A stretch of DNA of 64,000 bases from Lateolabrax maculatus (lineage: Eukaryota; Chordata; Actinopteri; Acropomatiformes; Lateolabracidae): the NCBI GenBank assembly GCA_031216445.1, contig CM062214.1:19831001-19895000 (forward strand), in the 5' to 3' direction. The notes beneath the pieces are model-generated. The model saw only the letters and a program-made list of their open reading frames with translations, was not told where the DNA came from and made no database searches. Within the stretch, counting starts at the first letter, position 1. The number at the start of each line of letters is the position of its first letter. Position numbers and translations under genes: made by a program. Positions 36,901-45,960 of this stretch are shown here, piece by piece.

Positions 36901-38397
36901 CTGGCCTGAATGACTCAGTTCTTTTGGAATAGTATGTGTGGTGAAATGTGAGTCATGTCATGTCTTGGCAGCTGGTGATGATTTTTCACTAATGTGGGTC
37001 ATGCTTTATGTAGGGCGATGAGGAATCCAGCCTGGGCCTTCCTGTAAGCCCCTTCATGGACCGAGCTGCACCACAGTTGGCCAAACTCCAAGAATCGTTC
37101 ATCACACACATCGTGGGACCGCTGTGCAACTCGTATGACTCAGCCAGCCTCATACCTGGACGATGGGTGGAACCCAACCCAGAGGCAGAAGAGCCGGAGA
37201 GCACGGAGAATGAGGACGAGGATGAGGAGGATACTGCAGAAGAAGACACATCCACCAGCTCAGAAGCATCACGTAAGCACTATGGTCTAAAACAAAGTTA
37301 TAAACCGGAAGGAGTGGTGCAAGCATAAACTGGAAGTGATCAGAAACATGTAACCTAGAATGACTGGTTTTGTATGAACTTGTTTGCTATTGCCATTTAT
37401 TTTCAGTGGTTTCTCAGCTGAACGATGGGAAAGATGGGAAATGATTGCAGTTCAACACTGGTTTACAAAGCATCTGAACAAAATATACTATAAATGCTAA
37501 TGGCACCTCATTGGAAAGCCAAAGAGCATGTTTTTAGTAAGCCTCTTGACCAGCCTGGGAATAACACTGTACCTGTTGTAGAGTAGAGAGACAACATATC
37601 TATCCCCATAGATTTAATATTTATATCAAATACAAATTAAACAGTCAATAAATGAGCAGTAGTCTTGAGATTTCTTAATCTAACACAAGTAATGGTAATG
37701 TGATTGCAAAAAAAATAAATTGAGAATAATGCATTACAATTCTTGTCACCAGGAAATGTAAAGCAATATTACCATTAACCAACACTGGTGATTAGGTAAA
37801 GGTTTGCTTGCACCCCACCATTTATGTACTTAGTATTTATGGTTTGATGAGCAATATAACAGAAAAGAAAGACTTAAATGGCTGTAAAAATGTTTAGTAA
37901 AACTGGTGGAGCTGAATTTGTGCAGTCCCTGTCAAAAAGTTGTGACCACATAGTCTGACAGAGAGAAGACAATTACTGTTCAGAGGCTAGAGCCAGTTTG
38001 CTTGCTGATTCAGTTCAGCCTTACATTGTGTAAAATCAGTCAATCAAAAACATTTACTGACGTTATTTCTTTTGTTTTTCCAGAGAATGCAGCTCCCAAG
38101 AAGAGGAGGAAAGTCTTCTGCCAGATCACCCAGCACCTGCTGGAGAACCACGAGATGTGGAAGAAGGTGATCGCAGAGGAGGCCCAGAAACAGGGCCAAG
38201 GAGCAGAGTCTGTCCATTTAAACAATGTAGCTGAGCCAATCCTGGCTATTCACGAGGAGGAAGAGGAGCCAGGCAGCAGAGAGGAGCTAGTAGAAGGAGA
38301 GGATCCAGAGGAGGGAGTGGAGGAACCAGAGTGGCCCGTGTCTCCGCAGGAAGACTCTAAACCTCCAGAGGAACTAGTGGAGGGGGACCCACAGTGA
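10018..38397 (+). CDS. pde3a: cGMP-inhibited 3',5'-cyclic phosphodiesterase 3A, 13 of about 14 exons (gene-level entry)
   Basis: Joined exons: 10018-10068, 18416-18676, 21046-21203, 28387-28460, 29261-29412, 29515-29652, 29967-30078, 30310-30423, 30979-31178, 31655-31858, 33077-33238, 37014-37272, 38084-38397. They total 2199 nt, exactly 733 codons with the stop, with matching phase at every junction. PDE3A hydrolyses cAMP (cGMP competes and inhibits) at sarcoplasmic-reticulum membranes and in cytosol of heart, vascular smooth muscle, platelets and oocytes. Numbering from the first visible codon: regulatory phosphosites 109 and 119, catalytic His 317, metal ligands His 321, His 401, Asp 402 and Asp 517, purine-binding Gln 568. 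The PDE3-only insert lies at about 335-384. PDE3B is excluded by the exon 3-4 sequence and by DHGSASDSDSDSGITHSHMG-type insert residues. Exon 1 is outside the window; human exons 5-6 have no visible counterpart. Confidence 0.96.
10136..10164. repeat. CA microsatellite
   Basis: Interrupted (CA)n with two ata interruptions, about 70 bases after the donor of pde3a exon 2. Likely length-polymorphic. Confidence 0.9.
12470..12492 (+). other. G-quadruplex motif in pde3a intron 2
   Basis: Four G-runs of 5, 5, 3 and 3 separated by loops T, TGA and TGA, with further G-runs on both sides (12441-12510). This meets the usual G3+N1-7 rule easily. It lies on the coding strand, so the pre-mRNA carries it too. 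Folding is predicted, not shown. Confidence 0.75.
18416..18676 (+). CDS. pde3a: pde3a exon 3, regulatory domain
   Basis: Eighty-seven codons, phase 0 at both ends (acceptor ccctgtag, donor gtaaga). It encodes [20 protein letters not shown] followed by SLPPNTCTSLRAVSNLLTTQ and LTFQP, which is near-identical to the PDE3A regulatory segment between the second membrane-association region and the phosphorylation sites; the PDE3B paralogue differs clearly here (its equivalent is 'NEARNMVSDLLTDPSLPP'). The exon ends in an acidic SDSEEGPEKGEKI stretch and K before the basic start of exon 4. GC content is well above the flanking introns, as expected for coding sequence. Confidence 0.96.
18677..21045 (+). 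other. pde3a: pde3a intron 3
   Basis: A 2.4-kb intron. It holds a GT microsatellite ending 21 bases before the acceptor and a somewhat GC-richer block near 19170-19490. That block has a long minus-strand reading frame without protein similarity that I can name. No exon is supported. Confidence 0.8.
20995..21024 (+). repeat. GT microsatellite next to the exon 4 acceptor
   Basis: (TG)n with one A interruption, on the transcribed sense strand, in the place where a polypyrimidine tract normally lies for exon 4 of pde3a. Only a short tattttcctatg separates it from the tgtgcag acceptor. Confidence 0.9.
21046..21203 (+). CDS. pde3a: pde3a exon 4, phosphorylation and mutation-hotspot exon
   Basis: Starts RLRRSLHPGLLRRISSTW and continues TTTTSATGLPTIEPGPVRRD. 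The order of residues aligns with human exon 4 so that the first RRxS serine equals human Ser428 and the second RRxS serine equals Ser438, known kinase and 14-3-3 sites. TSATG equals human residues 445-449, the cluster mutated in hypertension with brachydactyly. All are unchanged here apart from V to I and P to H nearby. A third basic site, RRDRSAS, follows. The exon begins in phase 0 and ends with two bases of a split Ser codon, completed by 28387 if no exon lies between. Confidence 0.95.
21363..21396. repeat. Short inverted repeat
   Basis: atttttaccctcct and aggaggtaaaaat face each other across a 4-base spacer, with one unpaired base. About 13 bp of stem. No function is apparent. Confidence 0.6.
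24531..24564. repeat. CA microsatellite
   Basis: Perfect (AC)17 in pde3a intron 4. Confidence 0.95.
26050..26370 (-). repeat. Teleost interspersed repeat, copy B
   Basis: Reads, in order, atttacttaatcaacagaaaat, a 'aagcaaaaataccaaaaact' segment, a 'ctgttggtccctgaaaacaa' segment, caattaatcaattaatt and finally aatagttagttgcagcc. This is the reverse orientation of copy A (8765-9012) and the same as copy C (about 50991-51165). The diverged state, with many ATC-to-ATT changes, suggests an old insertion. Boundaries are approximate. Confidence 0.7.
26505..26652. repeat. Fold-back (inverted-repeat) element
   Basis: Left arm 26505-26547 (cacttggtcaaggttag... ggttttggttaaata) is the reverse complement, with a handful of mismatches, of right arm 26609-26652 (tatttaaccgaaacc... 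cctaaccttgaccaaagtg). The loop is about 60 bases. The words taaccttgaccaaagtgttt and tgttgcctaaa occur in widespread fish repeats as I remember them, so this is probably part of a MITE-like element. Confidence 0.7.
28387..28460 (+). CDS. pde3a: pde3a exon 5 of this model
   Basis: A 74-bp exon with acceptor ctacag and donor gtatgc. The first base completes the Ser codon from exon 4 and gives SCGRPY, matching the human SSCGRPYSQ segment of the linker before the catalytic domain. The remainder (IKLSHGEGSIDKGDRIPRS) is poorly conserved, as is usual in this linker. It leaves one base, completed to Ala by exon 6. In the human gene the equivalent segment would be in a later-numbered exon. Confidence 0.85.
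28461..29260 (+). other. pde3a: pde3a intron 5
   Basis: An 800-base AT-rich intron, donor gtatgc, acceptor tcttttatag. Nothing else is seen in it. Confidence 0.85.
29261..29412 (+). CDS. pde3a: pde3a exon 6 of this model, acidic linker
   Basis: Encodes AEDQVVVSSDYDSTHEANHS then DSSDVAHTEEDTEEGKNP and ends in LHSLIPPE. The SDY(D/E)...NHSDSSD pattern is the characteristic acidic Ser/Asp linker just before the PDE3A catalytic region. Donor gtaagg. Only 102 bases of intron separate it from the next exon. Confidence 0.93.
29515..29652 (+). CDS. pde3a: pde3a exon 7 of this model, start of the catalytic region
   Basis: Forty-six codons, phase 0 both sides (acceptor gtacag, donor gtgagc). Encodes DKPMLAPEPLIMEDLEPLMS and QLNNWNFPIFSLMEKTNGKC, then GRILSQ. 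The NWNFPIF motif marks the first helices of the class I phosphodiesterase catalytic domain. Confidence 0.97.
29653..29966 (+). other. pde3a: pde3a intron 7
   Basis: A 314-base AT-rich intron with donor gtgagc and acceptor gtttcag. Nothing else is seen in it. Confidence 0.9.
29967..30078 (+). CDS. pde3a: pde3a exon 8 of this model
   Basis: Encodes VSYRLFEDTGLFETFKIPVN and EFMNYFHALENGYRDIP, then one base of the Tyr codon that precedes the catalytic His. Acceptor tttcag, donor gtaagc. This is the N-terminal subdomain of the catalytic fold, nearly identical to mammalian PDE3A. Confidence 0.97.
30310..30423 (+). CDS. pde3a: pde3a exon 9 of this model, catalytic histidine
   Basis: Completes the Tyr codon and encodes HNRVHATDVLHAVWYLTTQ: His 317 (general acid) and His 321 (first metal ligand) by window numbering. 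It then runs AVPGLPSLITDHGSASDS into the PDE3-specific insert of about 44 residues, which is absent from other PDE families. Acceptor acccag, donor gtgcgt. The split Asp codon is finished in exon 10. Confidence 0.97.
30424..30978 (+). other. pde3a: pde3a intron 9
   Basis: A 555-base intron. It carries a perfect (GT)17 tract at 30876-30909 and further GT-rich sequence to about 30950, then a pyrimidine-rich tract and ccctag acceptor. Confidence 0.9.
30876..30909 (+). repeat. GT microsatellite upstream of exon 10
   Basis: (GT)17 on the sense strand, about 70 bases before the acceptor of pde3a exon 10. Confidence 0.95.
30979..31178 (+). CDS. pde3a: pde3a exon 10 of this model, HD metal-binding motif
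   Basis: Finishes the PDE3 insert (DSDSGITHSHMGYLVSKTY, then SEDGYGCLSG) and encodes [20 protein letters not shown] then PGRTNAFLVATSAPQ. His 401 and Asp 402 of the HDxxHPG signature bind the catalytic metals. Compared with human PDE3A the insert has the same length and the core is unchanged. Phase 0 at its end, donor gtacta, which is a weaker donor than usual. Confidence 0.97.
31179..31654 (+). other. pde3a: pde3a intron 10
   Basis: A 476-base AT-rich intron with no other visible feature; acceptor tttgcag. Confidence 0.85.
31655..31858 (+). CDS. pde3a: pde3a exon 11 of this model
   Basis: Sixty-eight codons in phase 0: [60 protein letters not shown] and FLAEFNAK. This is the middle of the catalytic domain; the SVLENHH motif lines the active site. 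Donor gtagtt. Confidence 0.97.
31859..33076 (+). other. pde3a: pde3a intron 11
   Basis: A 1.2-kb intron, AT-rich, acceptor cccctag. No repeat, RNA gene or extra exon is recognised in it. Confidence 0.85.
33077..33238 (+). CDS. pde3a: pde3a exon 12 of this model, last metal ligand
   Basis: Fifty-four codons in phase 0. Encodes VGDDPSTGIDWSNENDRLLV, CQMCIKLADINGPLKCKDLH and LQWTEGIVNEFYEQ. Asp 517 in LADINGP is the remaining metal ligand. Compared with human, the GxxID segment has a short PST insertion. Acceptor ccctag, donor gtgtgt. Confidence 0.97.
33337..33376. repeat. Perfect 16-bp palindromic hairpin
   Basis: acacctgcacagtatg and catactgtgcaggtgt are exact reverse complements around the 8-base loop atacagta, 100 bases after the exon 12 donor. 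The pairing does not extend far beyond the 16 bp. Could be a small MITE remnant or a structured intronic element; no function is shown. Confidence 0.85.
34872..35090. mobile_element. Non-autonomous element with terminal inverted repeats
   Basis: The left end (ggccactattaggtacacct) and the reverse complement of the right end (ggccactttattaggtacag, reading 35085 to 35061) match at about 20 of 25 positions. The word actttattaggtacacct with tacactcagtggcc next to it is widespread in fish genomes as I recall. About 220 bp with no coding capacity. The transposon superfamily is not assigned. Confidence 0.65.
37014..37272 (+). CDS. pde3a: pde3a exon 13 of this model, substrate-binding glutamine
   Basis: Encodes GDEESSLGLPVSPFMDRAAP and QLAKLQESFITHIVGPLCNS, then YDSASLIPGRWVEP and a strongly acidic tail (EEPESTENEDEDEEDTAEED). 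Gln 568 in LQESF is the invariant purine-binding glutamine and Phe 571 the hydrophobic clamp. PDE3 inhibitors bind this pocket in mammals. The exon leaves one base, completed in exon 14. Donor gtaagc. Confidence 0.96.
37273..38083 (+). other. pde3a: pde3a intron 13
   Basis: An 811-base AT-rich intron with a strong polypyrimidine tract and ttttccag acceptor. Nothing else is seen in it. Confidence 0.85.
38084..38397 (+). CDS. pde3a: pde3a exon 14 of this model, terminal coding exon
   Basis: Encodes QNAAPKKRRKVFCQITQHLL, ENHEMWKKVIAEEAQ and then an acidic, Glu-rich C-terminus that ends PPEELVEGDPQ before TGA at 38395-38397. The KVFCQITQHLLENHEMWKKVI segment is the conserved PDE3A C-terminal helix. 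The region is implicated in contact with SLFN12 in human cells when PDE3 ligands act as molecular glue; whether fish have such a partner is unknown. The basic PKKRRKV is a good match to a classical nuclear import pattern. Confidence 0.96.
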
Positions 38398-41300
38398 AAC
38401 AGCCCATGGGAAATATGGCATCAGTCAGGGCGAGGATGTGAAGAAGTATTTCTTGTTTTCTTATCCTATCAACTGACTCCTGTTTTTGCCAGCACATCAC
38501 TTAGACACAACACTGTAGATGTTTGGGAAATGTGTGCCTATACAGAATAAAAAACAGGGTGGGAAAATTTGTGCTTTACACATTTTATCTGAATATCTGG
38601 TTTCACCAAACATTTAAAGGAGCTTTCCATATTGCAATACAGGATTATTTGTGCACTTTGGGATACAGACTCTTTTGCTACTGTCAAGAGAAGAGGAAGA
38701 CTGGTTGCACAGACCTCAACCCAATGTGGTAACACAGGACTGCAGAAATTTGCTGCCAATTTATACATAATTATTTTCTGAATGCAATTATATATAGACA
38801 TCACGGTTACTTGTACTTGTGTTTCAATTTTAGCAAACGTTTTAGAGGTCTCACATGGTCTCAGTATGTTTTTTTTTCTATATATGAATTATAAAGGGAG
38901 TCAATCAAATGAGGAACATTGGCGTATCTTTCTTCCTTTCACCATCTGCCAAAATGAATCACTCATCCATAGGCTTTAGCGTACAAATGTACAAATTTAT
39001 ATTTGTTGCCAAATGAAATACGTTATACCATTACATGTAGCCATATTAGTTTAAGGAACAAGACTTGAGGCTCCTCACACTCTGTATGTGTGTGCATGAG
39101 TGTGTGTGTCACAATTCTTCTGCAGAGGACATAGATCAATTCAGCAGATTACCTGTTATTTTTGTCATCTCTGGTCTCCAGTCCCAAGGTAAATATTGTG
39201 GTCATTTAAGGGTTCACTTGCCCAAATGTTGAGGTCCAGAGGCCTGCACTGAGAGCAGTGGATTGTTGGAAATGAATCTGTGCCAAATATATACCGGTAC
39301 ACAGAAGATACACTAACACTATCAAAGTGTTAGGAAAGTATACAACAAAACTGGTAACCATGCATTCATAAAACATTATAAAGAACCAGAAAGTATAATC
39401 TATTAAACAAAAATCCCCCAAGTAAATAAAATGTATAATCATACGCAGTTCTTTGAAATCCATAGGTAGACTAACCAATACAGTTTCCTTCTTCTTTTCT
39501 ATCATTTTTTGACTCTTTGATTATGTATTTGAAGTGTGCTGTATTATACTCTATAAGTACTGGTTCTCATCATGTAAAAACCTGCAAATGATGCTGACCT
39601 TCAATCCTCAGGAAAACCTCAACTGTTGAAATTCAAAGTAAACATCTGTATCACCTGTGAGGACAGTAAATTCAACATATGCAGGGATAGTAAGCTAGTT
39701 TAGAATATGTTTATAAAAGGCATAAAACCAGGCTGAACTTTATGTCACAACCACCCACTTTTCTGCTTTGACTTATATTTATATATTATACAATCTTTGC
39801 AGATAAAAACAGTGAAACTGTCTTATTTCTTCTCCTGGTGCCTCAGGGAGACATTCATTCTCTCAGATTTAAGAGCATACAGGACTCAAGAGTGCGTCAG
39901 TTGGATGTGGTTGTTCTGCAAGTGAAAGTCCAATCTTGTAAATCACATCTGTTACTGTGATGATACACAGGGAAATTATTCTGCGAATTTAGCTAGACAT
40001 TTTTTTTTACTTAAGAAAAATGTAGTTAGAAATCCAGTCAAGGTTGATAAAAGAGCAAGCTTTCCTGGCAAGTTTTCACCATCAGCCAGTCGTATGCCAG
40101 GTGACCTGTCCTCTACTGAAAATATTCTCACAATAGTGGTAGTGTGAGGCTATGAGAGTCGAAACAATTTATTGAAGCTTACTACTGTAGCTGTTTGTTG
40201 CCAGTAGAAAATATTGTTTTTTCTATAATGAAATGGAAATGCTCAGGATAACCTTATGAAAGTTACCTGTTCAGTAATGGTCAAGATGACAGTGATGGCA
40301 GCAGTATGTGTTATTTAATCAATTTTACTCTTTGAATCATCCAATTTGTCCTTTGGAATTTCCCATCGTCCAATGTTCTGTCACTCATACTCATTCCAAG
40401 TGAATATTGTCCCACATTGGCCCTAAACTTTTGTGTACCATCATGTATATGGTGGAAAATAACTGCATTAGTAGTACAATGTGATTATATTCATACCTAT
40501 AATGTACATCTTTGGGTCTTTGTTTGCGTTTTGCTTCACAATCACTGTGAATAGTAATGAGTATGTTAGTTTTAGCCCCCGAGATTTAATTGTTGAAATC
40601 AATGATGCAAACAGCAAAGAAAAACTGATTTCACACAAGGCATTATTTCTAAAACTTGACTTGTAAATGGATTTATCATAATAACATTAGTACACATAAT
40701 ATGATAATAGTGTCAAGGACAAGACCCGATGCATGACAGTGAACAAATTGTAAAAGAATGCTCTAGTGTACTGTAACACTCAAAGTCACATGATAGTCCC
40801 TACTTTCAACTGAGAAAAAGCCATGAGGTAAACCAATTACATATCCAACTGCACAGTAGCTTGAGTAGGATGTAAAATGTGCCCAATGATTATCAAACTT
40901 TGCTTTAATAATTCACATTTACATAGAAAAAGTGTTTGAGAGACCATAAGTAGATCTTGATTTGAATAAGTTAAGTGCTCTACACTGAGTTAGGAGGTCA
41001 ACTTTCTTTTGCACGCGAGTGCAGTGAGGCAATATGTAATGAATTATCCACTGCTAATCTTGTCTCTTCATCTTGAGTTCTCATGACCTACATGTACATC
41101 TGAATCTCTTATGCACTGGTATCTCATCTCATACTGTACCACTGCTCTCTTCCATAATCTCATTTCTTTAAACTGATCTTCAAAAAGCTGAACAGCACCC
41201 ATGTCAACCTGTAGATAGGATATTACATTGTAAGATACATGTGTAGAACATAATTTCCCAGTATTCTTGCAGATCCTGCATTAATGTGCTCTATCACCAC

Positions 41301-44300
41301 ACAGTGTTCCTTGCTGTGATGGATAGCGCACTACGTATGTAATGGCCTGTTTACTCCTGCCTTGACTCTGCTACAGTGTGGAGGGAGGAGGAAGAAGCCA
41401 CTGCAGCTTAGGCCACACGAGTCGAGGATAATTGGTTGACCCACTGATTAGAAAGGCATTAGACAGAGAATACTTTACCCCAAACCCTATATCAGACCAA
41501 CCGCTGAATCAGAACTTTTTTTTTTTTGGCCTCTAATGACCATGTGTTGCCTCACTCATTGTATCTTATATACAACATGCATGCTTTTTTCTGTATGTTG
41601 CCTGCATTTCATCCCTAGTGAGCTATAATCATCTTTACAGACACAATGGATACATTTTATTCAGCTTCTGAAAAACCTGATGATGTTATACTGGCCAGCT
41701 TTTCAATAGAACACAGAAATCTTAACTAAAGTGGTCCAAAATTTATAAAAGAAACAAACAAAAAAAAAACTCTTATTCATTGGGATGATGTAATTTCTAC
41801 TTTTACTTTCCATTTCAAGCTTCCAGGTTGTACAATTACATAATGGCATCACCACTCCAAAGCTCCTGCTTTGTGAATGTATAATTATAGTATACAGTGT
41901 GTGTGAAAGAGCAAGAGAGTGTATGTTTGTGTCTATGTCTATTTCAATTCTTCCATTGGCCTCTCTAATGTGACTGTCCTGTATTTGACTAGCTTTTACT
42001 GTTTAGAAAAGGGGAATGCTACTTTTACTCACAAATAGAGGTGGTGAAATAATGAAGGGTAAAGCGATGGAATAAGTTGTTTTTCAATTCTTCTCAGATA
42101 CTCGAATGAAATTGTTATTCGGAGAAGGTCCTATAGCATATTTTTCCTTGCGCTTCCTCTTTGATCTGCCAACTACTTAGCCTGCAGATCAGAGATTCTC
42201 ATTGGCAACAGTAGTAAAGCATTCATCACACAATTTCTCCCATCTTTAAAGGTGATGGGATTCAGTCCACTGTGCTAGTCTGTTGGTGATCTCAATTTTT
42301 TAAAGGGACTATGTATGCATTTTTCCCCAGTCACATCAGTCTTAATACTTGCATCTGATACAGTATATCAGTTTTGATAGTGTATTTTTCACATCTTAAT
42401 TGGTTTTATTTGATTCCTACTTATTCACACATGTAGCATAATTATAACCATGGGAACCAAACAAGCTTTACAATTATGTAAAAAAAAAATGATGAGAGAG
42501 ATGAGTATTTTTATATAGTTGACACATGATTAAATAATTTCTTTCTTCTCACTAGTACCTTGCACTTACCACATGTACTAATACTTACACAAAGAAGAAT
42601 ATGTCCAAATACACAGTATTTGTGAAAGTAAAATAATTAATTTTCTTGCAGGTTGATGCTCCATTTTGTACAATATACATATATGCTGTACAGTAAAGAA
42701 ATTTTAAAACTACAAAAACTCTTTTAGATATACATTATTTATTTTTACCATTTTGTAATTTAGACACTATACTGTAGCTTCAATATTGCCAGACTTACTG
42801 GAAGTGCCTATATTGGTATTATGTATCATACAGTGAATATATTTGAAGATCATTAGAAGTTGTCACAAACTGAACCATGTGGATGTTGTAATGTGAATAC
42901 AATGAATTACAAGACTATAATTTCTGTGGTATCCCTGTGTCTGCGTTGTGTTTATTTTTAATCTTGTGATCTATATTTAGAATCTGCTTTATATTAAAAT
43001 CTACAGGTACATCTTGACAAAATGTCCTTAGAAGTTCTAGGTGCTGTGCTTCACCTGAGCAGAGTTTAAGTCTTGAACCTACACAGAGTTTCATCAATTT
43101 AAAGTGTTATTTAAGTGTAATTCTCAAATATTTGGCTATAATATTTGGCTCCATTCAGATCACAGATACCCCAGTCTGTGGTCCCTCTCTGAGTACACAT
43201 TATATTATAGAGTATGTCTGTCAATGTCATGTTAAAGTTGAGGGTATGAATAGAAGAAGAAGACTGTATTTATGATAAAATGTTGGATAGACAGCAAGTT
43301 GTAGCAGATGGCAGTGGTGAAGAACTTCAGGACTGGGAAAAACAGGTAAACCAAGACATCAAAAGGATTATAAACTCATATACTGTACATAAACATGACT
43401 GTTAAATTTAGAATTGCATTTTTTTTAAATAAATCCCAGTGTTGGTAGATTAGCACTGTGCTGTATAGTTAAATTGTTGAAAAAAAAAAAAAAAACTTGC
43501 TGCAATTTACCATGACATTTAATCCTCTTTGTGACGGTCTTCACTTTGAGGGCATCTCTGACCAGATTTCATAAATAATGTAATAAAGTACTCAAATGTC
43601 AATACTAAAAGAAAACTAAATAACATCCAAATCAAATGACATCAACATAACTGTTAGTTTCACCTATATTACCATATTGTGTTTACCATTATTTCCTTAT
43701 ATTTGATCATGTTTCCACATCAGTGGCAGAATAAGTATTTATATATTTTTCTTAGTTAAAAGTAGCAACCACAAAGTAAAAGTATTTTCAGCTCAATGTA
43801 CTTCAAGTATCAAAAGTGTTACTTTCCAGCACCTGTGTACAGTAAAAGAATAGGTTATGTAACTTCCTACTGCAATCTTTGTTTAGTTTAATGGTCAACT
43901 GCAACAAGGACAATAAGTCAAAAATCTTTTTTTTTTTTTTTTATTGTTCAGCAAAGGAATGTTTTTCAGGTCTCCAAATAAGTGGTAAGTGCTATCACAT
44001 GACAACTGTGATATTGTTACATTTTGGAAGATACTGTCTTTATCAGGCTACAATAACTGTAATGTAAATCTACAGGCACAAGCTAAAATGAGCTTACCAA
44101 GACAAAAAGATATCACAAATTGCAAAAGACACACTTTTAAAAACCTGGCGAACACTGTTTGGCACCTTATGTGTTGTGAAAAGCTAAAGCTACATTAAAA
44201 TGTTCTCCATCTACAGTAACAGCAGCACCTATCATCAATTGCCATATTGTTGGCTATTAATATATATGGGGGCAGCCTGCTGCAGACCACTGTGGGCAAT

Positions 44301-45590
44301 GTTGAAAATCAGAGATCAGGACTGTGTTATGCAAATATTTGATTTGAAATGAAGTCTCTTGATTTGTTAAGTATTTAATTTGCTGGATTTGCCAAAAACA
44401 TGCACTCCTATCTAGTTATTTTATCCATAAAAAGTTTCTTAATTGATTTAATATGACCGAAGATTGTTTTGTATATTGTATATCACATTTTAAGAATTTA
44501 GATGATACCTTACCTATACTAAGGTAATAGCTAGTAGGCCTATTTTGGTCAAATTATAGTGTGCAGTACATTCACATATTTTATAATATGGCCAAAAAAC
44601 CTACAGTATCACAAATATACAGAGCAAAGCATAGAAGTGCCATCCGTACCTGGTTGCAGCTTTAGGCATTGAAAACACAAAAAAATATATTATAGAAGCA
44701 GAAATCAATATAGAGCATTTTAGCACCTTAGCCAGCTCTTCTGTTAACCTATAGAGAGAGGTGCGGATATGTTAATAACAAATTGCTCTGCTGTATACAG
44801 TAGACCAGTTATCCCCATGGCAGCAGAGAATCTTGAGAAATGAGGTCTGACCACCCTTTGTGTCAGTACGCTCAACAGGGGAATTATGACCTTATCTAAT
44901 GATGCATTATTTCGGAGGTCAAGACAAATGAACAGATTAATTAGTTTGCAGGAAAAGAACTGAACTCCATTTTGAAACTTGATCACTATTTATGGGCCTA
45001 TTTTTGGTGACTAATGACTTATTTTAATGTAGCTGACAGCCGATGATTTTGGTTCAGTCAAACTTTGAAAATACTGGTTGTGGGTGCTGACACATTTCAA
45101 ATTACACTGCTTCCCACCAAGTTTTGTGATTCCTTATAAAGCAAGGTGGGCATGATTTTGTGTCCCATTCATCCTGTTTTACTATGGATAATGAAAATCT
45201 GCTGCATTATTACAGCATCTGCATTATTTAGAATAATTGACTTGCTCATGGTTCATGATGCAAGACTTTAAATGAAGGCTTATCAGTTTAATTTCATAGT
45301 GAGTGAATAGTTTAAAAGCCCTTATGCACTCCATTGAACTGCAACAAAGTTGGCAGTGAAGACATAAACATGAAGTGGTGCACATCCTCTCAATCAGGAT
45401 CAGATTTGCTCAGTTTACATGTGCAAGCAATCTGCATGATATGGTTTTGCATAGAATATTCTTTATTATCTGAGCCATCCTTGTCTGCCGTAAACACTAC
45501 ATACTGTAGACTCATTTATCCATGCATGTTGTTTTTAGCAAAATGATGGGGAAAGCAGGTCCACATTACTCCTGGTAAATGTATGCCACA
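38398..45590 (+). other. pde3a 3' UTR and intergenic DNA
   Basis: About 7.2 kb without a gene. A canonical AATAAA lies only 150 bases after the stop (38546-38551); further ones at 39425-39430, 43428-43433 and 43582-43587 could serve a longer 3' UTR, which mammalian PDE3A has. The sequence is uniformly AT-rich, with a T16 run at 43927-43942 and an A-run near 43480. Where the transcript ends cannot be told from sequence. Confidence 0.7.
38546..38551 (+). terminator. pde3a: Candidate proximal polyadenylation signal of pde3a
   Basis: AATAAA 150 bases after the stop codon, on the sense strand. Use of this site is not demonstrated; GT-rich downstream sequence is modest. Confidence 0.4.
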
Positions 45591-45599
45591 CCATGCTGC

Positions 45600-45960
45600 G
45601 GGTCTAGATTTATTATTCATCGCGGAAATCTGAATCGTGGCGTTCTGGTTTTTCCCGACACACTGCAGATGTTTGCAATAAACACAGCTTATTAGAGCTC
45701 AATGAAAAGGTGGGATCTGTGGTGGTGGAGTAGTTTCCACAGCTTCGGCGCATCACGTGTGCTTCACTGTGAGCAGTATCCACCCTGCAGTCTCCACAGA
45801 GACACGTTATCCTCCACAGCCGAGCGGCGTGTGCAGCATGAGGAGGTGACTTGATCAGAGGGATTGCCATTTGTGCGGCTGAAGCTCGTTGCCTCAGTCT
45901 TATTTTAAAAATAAGAAGTTAGAGACGTCGAAAAGGGAAAGGGCTGAAGCTCCGAGTTGG
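45600..45960 (+). promoter_or_regulatory. slco1c1: Likely promoter and non-coding exon 1 of slco1c1
   Basis: This stretch carries about 17 CpGs in 360 bases in otherwise CpG-poor DNA, includes a CACGTG E-box (45754-45759), and ends at an exact consensus donor, gtaagt, at 45961. The next usable acceptor upstream of the coding start is 48151-48153. In mammals SLCO1C1 also has a non-coding first exon. The transcription start and exon limits cannot be fixed from sequence; I see no clear TATA box. Confidence 0.5.

Larger units (their letters stand above)
33239..37013 (+). other. pde3a: pde3a intron 12
   Basis: A 3.8-kb intron between two catalytic exons. It contains a perfect 16-bp hairpin (33337-33376), a terminal-inverted-repeat element (about 34872-35090) and a degenerate ctaaccctaac-like tract near 34255-34330. 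No coding sequence is supported. Confidence 0.8.
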
